Below are positions 63,959 to 64,000 of a DNA stretch of 64,000 bases, one piece after another; position 1 is the first letter of the stretch, and the number at the start of each line of letters is the position of its first letter. The position numbers and the translations under genes were made by a program. Origin of the DNA: Paenibacillus illinoisensis NBRC 15959 (lineage in GTDB: Bacteria > Bacillota > Bacilli > Paenibacillales > Paenibacillaceae); the NCBI RefSeq assembly GCF_004000925.1, contig NZ_BIME01000001.1, forward strand, positions 558,001 to 622,000, in the 5' to 3' direction. The notes beneath the pieces were generated by a model, which saw only the letters and a program-made list of their open reading frames with translations, did not search any database and was not told the origin of the DNA.

Positions 63959-64000
63959 TAGGTATTCCCTCCATCTTCTGTGATGCTGCTGTACATTTCA
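63958..64000 (-). CDS. possible C-terminal end of an upstream gene
   Basis: The minus-strand frame is open from the window edge and ends at TAA, overlapping the next ATG by one base. Thirteen residues are visible (EMYSSITEDGGNT). The coupling and the ribosome site inside it suggest a real gene, but the stretch is too short to prove. Confidence 0.35.
   Translation of the reverse strand, partial: EMYSSITEDGGNT

Noticed and set aside
1..64000. Search for CRISPR arrays, insertion sequences, tRNA and rRNA genes, and riboswitches
   Set aside because: No repeated-spacer pattern, transposase, cloverleaf or known aptamer core was recognised. A short or unusual one could have been missed by eye.

Overview
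The window looks like a chromosomal stretch of a spore-forming Bacillota bacterium, most likely Paenibacillus. Ribosome binding sites are strong (GGAGG type) and TTG/GTG starts are frequent. The gene set fits a Gram-positive spore former: a Tgl-type spore-coat transglutaminase, an LtaS-family enzyme, family II pyrophosphatase PpaC, GlgC/GlgD and a YwaC-type alarmone synthetase. The genus is inferred from gene content and style, not from a marker gene. No tRNA, rRNA, CRISPR array, insertion sequence or prophage was seen. Most transcription units end in clear intrinsic terminators.

Layout. 1-2.8 kb: the end of one GGDEF protein, then a Cache-HAMP-GGDEF diguanylate cyclase coupled to an unknown 173-residue protein. 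3.1-9.1 kb: a six-gene Mrp Na+/H+ antiporter operon in which MrpA and MrpB are fused. 9.1-24.7 kb: mixed single genes and small operons (esterase, MMPL exporter, flavin reductase, Fur-boxed siderophore-binding lipoprotein, Gly/Pro-rich protein, alarmone synthetase plus Bcr/CflA exporter, S9-like hydrolase, DUF1275, LysR/O-methyltransferase divergent pair, MFS, AbrB-family membrane protein, YkgJ-like protein). 24.8-34.1 kb: a lipase-like hydrolase, then a trehalose operon (treA-treP) with a TreR-type operator, a dicarboxylate symporter, an MBL-fold hydrolase and a second GH13 glucosidase. 34.3-40.9 kb: VanZ-like protein, AraC/GyrI-like regulator and glgC-glgD-glgP.

41.4-54.4 kb: iron alcohol dehydrogenase, oligoendopeptidase F, a 30-residue membrane peptide, a DUF3153-like lipoprotein, a stand-alone KhtT N-domain, a four-PAS hybrid histidine kinase, tgl, a divergent IF-3 paralogue, ppaC, a 2Fe-2S protein, a phosphoesterase apparently starting at ATT, and a luciferase-like oxidoreductase. 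54.7-64 kb: LtaS-family protein, a PPDK-like protein that lacks the phosphohistidine domain, a VOC protein, GNAT, and an iron module: an AraC regulator with a substrate-binding-protein domain next to its lipoprotein homologue, both with Fur-box-like sequences.

The best leads for new biology are the PPDK-like protein without its swivelling domain (56.8-59.0 kb), the divergent isolated IF-3 (50.5 kb) with a possible AUU-initiated gene nearby (53.3 kb), the stand-alone KhtT N-domain (46.1 kb) and the FPGG-repeat protein (15.0 kb). None looks like a large multi-gene defence or biosynthetic system.
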